Assembly (NCBI RefSeq): GCF_900105385.1
Contig: NZ_LT629772.1
Coordinates: 2,604,001-2,668,000 of the forward strand
Direction of reading: 5' to 3'
Source: Microlunatus soli
GTDB taxonomy: Bacteria; Actinomycetota; Actinomycetes; Propionibacteriales; Propionibacteriaceae
Length of the DNA stretch: 64,000 bases
Shown: positions 59,694 through 64,000 of the stretch, piece by piece
How positions within the stretch are numbered: position 1 is the first letter of the stretch
Layout: each line of letters opens with the position of its first letter
Notes under the pieces: generated by a model
The model's database searches: none
What the model was told of the DNA's origin: nothing
Seen by the model: the letters and a program-made list of their open reading frames with translations, nothing else
Position numbers and translations under genes: made by a program

Positions 59694-60464
59694 ATGGACA
59701 TCACCGACAGCAGCGTGGCCGTGATCACCGGCGGCGCTTCGGGCCTGGGCAGGGCAACCGCGACCAGGCTGGCCGGCATCGGCGCGTCGGTCGTGCTGGT
59801 CGACCTCCCCTCCTCGCCTGGAGAGCAGACCGCCGCCGAGCTCGGCGAGCGGGCCAGCTTCGTGCCGACCGATGTCACCTCCGAGGAGCAGGTGTCGGCA
59901 GCACTCGACGTCGCCGGCGAGCGTGGCGACCTGCGCTTCGTGATCAACTGCGCCGGCATCGGCACCGACGTCTTCCGGGTCGTCGGACGCAAGGGCCCGT
60001 TTCCCTATGATGCCTTCCGCCGCACCGTCGAGGTCAACCTGATCGGCACCTTCAACGTGATCCGACTGGCCGCCGAGCGCATGATCAACTCGTCGGCACC
60101 GGTCGGCGAGGAACGGGGCGTGATCATCAACACCGCCTCGGTCGCCGCCTTCGACGGCCAGGTCGGTCAGGCGGCCTACTCGGCCTCCAAGGGCGGCATC
60201 GTCGGGATGACGCTGCCGATCGCCCGTGATCTTGCTCAACACCAGATCCGGGTGATGGCGATCGCACCGGGGATCTTCGCCACCCCGATGATGGCAGGCC
60301 TGCCCGAGGAGGCGCAGGAGTCTCTGGGCAGGCAGGTGCCGCACCCGAGCCGGCTGGGGCGTCCCGAGGAGTATGCCCAGCTGGTCGAGTCGATCATCAC
60401 CAATCCGATGCTGAACGGTGAGACGATCCGCCTCGACGGCGCGATCCGGATGGCACCCCGCTGA
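59694..60464 (+). CDS. SDR, type II 3-hydroxyacyl-CoA dehydrogenase-like
   Basis: 256 residues. The N-terminus [34 protein letters not shown] with Asp after strand 2 favours NAD+, and [25 protein letters not shown] holds Ser, Tyr and Lys. The sequence is close to the HSD17B10/type II HAD family ([18 protein letters not shown]). It probably oxidises 3-hydroxyacyl-CoA and works with the thiolase upstream, with which it is likely co-transcribed. Confidence 0.88.
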   Translation: MDITDSSVAVITGGASGLGRATATRLAGIGASVVLVDLPSSPGEQTAAELGERASFVPTDVTSEEQVSAALDVAGERGDLRFVINCAGIGTDVFRVVGRKGPFPYDAFRRTVEVNLIGTFNVIRLAAERMINSSAPVGEERGVIINTASVAAFDGQVGQAAYSASKGGIVGMTLPIARDLAQHQIRVMAIAPGIFATPMMAGLPEEAQESLGRQVPHPSRLGRPEEYAQLVESIITNPMLNGETIRLDGAIRMAPR

Positions 60465-60495
60465 CTGAACCGCACAGTTCTTCGTGGTCGCGGAC

Positions 60496-61719
60496 TCATT
60501 CCCGGCCTGCAGATTCACTCCGACCGGGCAGCAACAGGGTCAGTGCCAGAGCCGTCAGCGGGAAGATCAACAGCACCGCCCAGATCGCCCGCAGGCCGGC
60601 CCGATCGGCGAGCATTCCGAGCAGCGGGGTGATCAGGCCGCCGACGGTCATCGCCAGCCCGAGGGTCACTCCACTGGCCGTTCCGATCCGCCGTGGCAGA
60701 TAGTGCTGCCCGAGTGAGACCTGGACGCTGAAGGGTAGGTAGACCCCGAAGGCGACCACCACGACCGCGACCAGGACGACCACAATCGGGCCGACCGGAG
60801 CCGCCGGCGATCCGACGGCGGGTGCCAGCAGCAGCCCGAGCAGACCGGGAATGATCAACACATAACCGATCCTGATCGTGTTCCGCGCCCCGCGGCGGTC
60901 CGCGAGTCGGCCGCCGAGCACGGTCCCGGCCATGCCGATGCAGGCCACCAGCGTGACGGCGGCACTGCCGAGCCGGGCGTCGACGGCGAAGGTCCGGATC
61001 AGGTACAGCGCGAGGAAGGTGTTGACACCGAAGAAGCAGACCGAGCGACAGAGCACCGCTCCGCTCAAGATCAGGAACGACCTCCAGTCGTCCCGGCCGG
61101 TGCTCTCCGTGGCCGCACCATGATCTTCGGGGCGCCGTACCCGTGCCTGCCGGGAGGTGATCACCAGGGCGGCCGCGACCAGCAGGCCGGGGATCGCGAG
61201 CAGCGGCGTACCGGTGACGTCACCGTCCACCATCAGCAGCGTGACCGCGATCGGCCCGACGGCATAGCCGATGTTGCCGCCCACGGTGAACCAGCTCAGC
61301 GCGGTCGCCGACCGGCCGACCCGTGCCCGTGCCCAGCGATTGCCCTGCGGATGGAACGCCGCGACACCGATCCCCGACACCGCGATGGCCGACCAGGTCA
61401 ACGGGTACCGGTCGCCGAGCCCGCTGAGACCGACTCCGATTGCCGCGACCAGCAGGCCACCGGGCACCAGCCAGGGTCGGTCCCGTCGGTCGGCGAGCAC
61501 CCCGAAGGCCGGCTGCACGATCGAGGACAGCAGCGTCGCGGCCAGCGCGATCCCGCTGGCCGCGGCATAGCTGTCATGCCGCTGCGCGACGAAGAACGGG
61601 ATCAACGCCGGCACCATCCCCTGATAGATGTCCACGACGGCATGGGTCGCGGTCAGGCCGGCAACGGACAGTTCCCGGCGGCGGCGCTCGGGGAGGGTAT
61701 GCACGATCACGGCATCCAC
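60496..61719 (-). CDS. MFS transporter (Fsr-like)
   Basis: 407 residues from GTG 61719, with GAGGT upstream. About twelve membrane segments; ATHAVVDIYQGMVPALIPFFV and FGVLADRRDRPW (motif A) resemble the fosmidomycin-resistance branch of the MFS. The second motif A-like copy is GGRLADRRGARN. It exports an unknown compound. It is divergent from an AraC regulator with a short 45-base promoter region, so that regulator probably controls it. Confidence 0.83.
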   Translation of the reverse strand: MDAVIVHTLPERRRRELSVAGLTATHAVVDIYQGMVPALIPFFVAQRHDSYAAASGIALAATLLSSIVQPAFGVLADRRDRPWLVPGGLLVAAIGVGLSGLGDRYPLTWSAIAVSGIGVAAFHPQGNRWARARVGRSATALSWFTVGGNIGYAVGPIAVTLLMVDGDVTGTPLLAIPGLLVAAALVITSRQARVRRPEDHGAATESTGRDDWRSFLILSGAVLCRSVCFFGVNTFLALYLIRTFAVDARLGSAAVTLVACIGMAGTVLGGRLADRRGARNTIRIGYVLIIPGLLGLLLAPAVGSPAAPVGPIVVVLVAVVVVAFGVYLPFSVQVSLGQHYLPRRIGTASGVTLGLAMTVGGLITPLLGMLADRAGLRAIWAVLLIFPLTALALTLLLPGRSESAGRE

Positions 61720-61764
61720 TGTGACCTCGGCGACCGTTGCTGACTTCCGGTATTCTGCCCAACT

Positions 61765-62592
61765 GTGTCGGAATTCCGCCATCAGGCGATCGCACCCACG
61801 CGAGCCCGGCCGCTGCCCGGAGGCACCACGGTCGATCCGCATTTTCATGATCAACACCAGATCGTCTACGCCGGCCGAGGGGTGCTGTCGGTGCAGACCG
61901 ATGCCGGCGTCTGGGTGGCGCCGACCAGCCGGGCGATCTGGATCCCGGCCGGCACCGTGCATCAGCATCGGGCCTACGGCGACACTGTGCTGTACACCGT
62001 CGGACTGCCGGTCGACGAGGAAGCCGCCGCCGGGCCGGGCCATGCGGCGGGCGATACGGGCATCGGCGCTGGGGTGCTCGGGCTGAGCACGCCGGCCGTC
62101 CTCGAGGTCGGCCCGCTGCTGCGCGAGCTGCTGCTCAGCTATGTGGACGGCGATCCGCAGGAGTCACCGGCCCGCCGACGGCTGCGCTCGGTGCTCCTTG
62201 ATCAACTCCAACCGGCGACCGAGCGCAGCCTGCAACTGCCGACGCCGACCGACGACCGACTGCTCCGGGCTGCCGCCATCCTGGCCGAGCAGCCCGAGCT
62301 GACGTCGATGCGGGAGCTCGCCCGCCGATGCGGGTGCAGCGACCGTACGCTGTCCCGACTCTGCCGTGATCAACTCGCCATGACGCTGCCACAGTGGCGG
62401 ACCCAGATCCGATTGCACCGTGCGCTGCGGCTGCTCGCCGAGGGCGAGACCGTGACGGCGGTGGCCCGGGCCACGGGCTGGTCGACGCCCAGTGCGTTCA
62501 TCGACGTCTTCCGCCGCGTGCTCGGCAGCACCCCGGGACGGGCCAGGCCGCACTCCCGGGCGAATCGAACGGACGGTCGTGCGGCAGGATAG
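61765..62592 (+). CDS. AraC-family regulator with cupin sensor
   Basis: 275 residues from GTG 61765. The N-terminal cupin has PHFHDQHQIVYAGRGVLSV and IPAGTVHQHRAYG, with His residues that could bind metal or a ligand. The C-terminal domain has two helix-turn-helices, ELTSMRELARRCGCSDRTLSRLC and ETVTAVARATGWSTPSAFIDVF. A TATTCT box lies seven bases before the GTG, so the mRNA is probably leaderless. It is divergent from the MFS exporter and followed within a few bases by a MATE exporter, so it may control both. Confidence 0.87.
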   Translation: MSEFRHQAIAPTRARPLPGGTTVDPHFHDQHQIVYAGRGVLSVQTDAGVWVAPTSRAIWIPAGTVHQHRAYGDTVLYTVGLPVDEEAAAGPGHAAGDTGIGAGVLGLSTPAVLEVGPLLRELLLSYVDGDPQESPARRRLRSVLLDQLQPATERSLQLPTPTDDRLLRAAAILAEQPELTSMRELARRCGCSDRTLSRLCRDQLAMTLPQWRTQIRLHRALRLLAEGETVTAVARATGWSTPSAFIDVFRRVLGSTPGRARPHSRANRTDGRAAG

Positions 62593-62599
62593 GAGGCAA

Positions 62600-63931
62600 A
62601 TGTCTGCTGCCGACGGAGTCCGACCGTCCAACCGCTCCGTCGACCGGGAGATCCTCGCCCTGGCGGTGCCCGCGTTCGCCACCCTGGTGTCGGAACCGGC
62701 GCTGCTGCTGGCCGACTCGGCGATCATCGGGCACCTCGGCACCACCCAGCTCGCCGGTCTCGGTATCGCCGGCAACCTGCTCGGCATCCTGACCGGGCTG
62801 AGCATCTTCCTCGCCTACGGCACCACCGGCACGGTGGCCCGCCGGCTCGGCGCCGGTGACAAACAGGCCGCGCTGGCCGGCGGCATCGACGGGATGGCGC
62901 TCGCCGTGCTGCTCGGCGCCGCACTGTGCCTGCTGCTCCAGCTGCTGCTGCCGACCGTGATCGGTTGGTACGGCGCCGGCCCGGCTGTGGCCACGGCGGC
63001 AGAGCACTACCTCCGGGTCGCGGCCTGCGGCCTGCCGTCGGTGTTGTTGCTGTTGGCCTCCACCGGAGTCCTCCGCGGACTGCAGGACACCAAGACCCCG
63101 CTGGTGGTGGCGATCAGCTGCAATCTGATCAACATCGGACTCAACGTGCTGTTGGTCTACGGCCTGCACCTCGGCATCGCCGGATCGGCGACCGGCAGTC
63201 TGATCGCTCAGACCGCGAGCGCGGTATTCCTTTCGGTGGTGGTGATCCGGGCAGCCCGTCGACACGGCACCAAGATCAATTTCCGGCCGTACGGCATCCT
63301 GCACGCGGCCCGCGCCGGCTTCTGGCTGATGCTGCGCACGGCAACCCTGCAACTCTCGATCACCGTGACGACCGCCGTGGCCGCCGGGATCGGCGCGGTG
63401 GCGCTGGCGACCCACCAGGTGGTGAACAGCCTGTGGACGTTCCTGGCGTTTGCCCTGGACGCGCTGGCGATCGCCGCGCAGGCTGTGATCGGGCGCTACC
63501 TCGGCGCCGGGAATGTGATCATGGTCCGCAGACTGACCGGGCGGATGATCGGCTGGGGCATCGGTGCCGGCCTGGTCTTCGGTGTCATCGTCGCGGTCGC
63601 GCGACCGTTGTACGACCAGCTGTTCTCCCCCGACCCCGCTGTCCAGGAGCTGTTGTTCCGGGTGCTGTTGGTGGTCGCCTGTTGCACGCCCATTGCCGGC
63701 GTGGTGTTCGTCCTGGACGGCGTCCTGATCGGCGCCGGCGACGGCCGCTACCTCGCGCTCGCCGGCCTGATCGCGATGCTCGCCTATCTGCCGTTGGCGA
63801 TTGGAGTGCATGCCACCGGCGCCGGGCTGGTGTGGCTGTGGCTGGCCTTCGGCTGCTTCATGCTGGCCCGGATGATCACCCTGGTCGTCCGCGCCCGAGG
63901 CACCCGGTGGATGCGGACCGGCGCCCGCTGA
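62600..63931 (+). CDS. MATE-family efflux protein (DinF type)
   Basis: 443 residues from ATG 62600; AGGAGG overlaps the stop of the AraC gene, so translation follows closely. About twelve helices with VPAFATLVSEPALLLADSAIIGHLGTTQLAGLGIA and GVLRGLQDTKTPLVVA, the DinF-like MATE pattern. It exports drugs or metabolites with Na+ or H+. Two efflux pumps of different families flank the same AraC gene. Confidence 0.9.
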   Translation: MSAADGVRPSNRSVDREILALAVPAFATLVSEPALLLADSAIIGHLGTTQLAGLGIAGNLLGILTGLSIFLAYGTTGTVARRLGAGDKQAALAGGIDGMALAVLLGAALCLLLQLLLPTVIGWYGAGPAVATAAEHYLRVAACGLPSVLLLLASTGVLRGLQDTKTPLVVAISCNLINIGLNVLLVYGLHLGIAGSATGSLIAQTASAVFLSVVVIRAARRHGTKINFRPYGILHAARAGFWLMLRTATLQLSITVTTAVAAGIGAVALATHQVVNSLWTFLAFALDALAIAAQAVIGRYLGAGNVIMVRRLTGRMIGWGIGAGLVFGVIVAVARPLYDQLFSPDPAVQELLFRVLLVVACCTPIAGVVFVLDGVLIGAGDGRYLALAGLIAMLAYLPLAIGVHATGAGLVWLWLAFGCFMLARMITLVVRARGTRWMRTGAR

Positions 63932-63964
63932 TCGAGCAGACCGGCGGCCGGGTCACGGGTCTTC

Positions 63965-63986
63965 GGGCGGACTCGAGAGTCCGCCC
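63965..63986. terminator. stem-loop after the MATE gene
   Basis: GGGCGGACTC (63965-63974) and GAGTCCGCCC (63977-63986) are perfect inverted arms with two bases between. It lies 33 bases after the stop and may end transcription; no T-tract is seen before the window ends. Confidence 0.5.
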
Positions 63987-64000
63987 AGTGCAATGTGCGC

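Overview
The window is high-G+C, gene-dense DNA typical of an actinomycete. The strongest markers are the FHA / PP2C phosphatase / RodA / PbpA / PknB cell-wall signalling operon, a DUF881 protein and a divergent CrgA-type division protein, a GT87-type polyprenol-phosphomannose-dependent mannosyltransferase, an IdeR/DtxR-like iron box and an actinobacterial-style LexA box. GTG and TTG starts, overlapping start/stop codons and apparently leaderless regulators fit this. I infer Actinomycetota, possibly Propionibacteriales; the genus cannot be fixed from the sequence alone.

Layout. 1-5.1 kb: the end of a YhgE/Pip-like membrane protein, a mannosyltransferase preceded by an overlapping 35-codon ORF, a family-2 glycosyltransferase, and corA behind a long leader with a 33-codon ORF. 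5.2-13.9 kb: divergent regulator/target pairs (azoreductase/MarR, DHA2 exporter/MarR, LysG/LysE) with visible palindromic operators, arginine deiminase coupled to an APH-fold kinase, a glycerophosphodiesterase and a rhodanese. 13.9-20.6 kb: a PhyH dioxygenase with a small partner and an AraC regulator, a formamidopyrimidine-glycosylase-like enzyme, Aat, EcsC-like and DUF1801-like proteins, and an SDR. 20.7-24.2 kb: efeUOB iron uptake with an iron-regulator box. 24.2-28.5 kb: an SGNH hydrolase, a polysaccharide pyruvyl transferase, an M20 peptidase and a decayed peptide-binding protein gene.

28.5-37.7 kb is the most interesting metabolic block. It holds a DmdA/GcvT-like methyltransferase, a MetF-like reductase, formate-THF ligase, a cyclodeaminase/FchA-like protein and a dimethylglycine-dehydrogenase-like flavoprotein fused to GcvT domains, plus IclR and GntR regulators with their own palindromic sites. 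Together these could strip methyl groups from an unknown N-, O- or S-methylated substrate onto tetrahydrofolate and oxidise them to formate with ATP recovery.

37.9-54.8 kb: tRNA-Leu, then fhaA-fhaB-pstP-rodA-pbpA-pknB, followed by the trpG/pabA, DUF881 and crgA neighbours known from mycobacteria. This conserved locus lacks pknA here and is interrupted by alkB (with a LexA-like box), a sugar isomerase, an MFS transporter, a P-loop protein, an intact IS481-family insertion with a 15-bp target duplication, and an isochorismatase-like hydrolase. The CrgA-like protein carries two tandem copies of the domain. 54.8-64 kb: TetR, WrbA, an APH-like protein, a Tat-exported amidase, a thiolase/SDR pair, an MFS transporter divergent from an AraC regulator, and a MATE exporter.

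Several families of short dispersed repeats lie between genes, and one has entered coding sequence in pstP and probably efeB.
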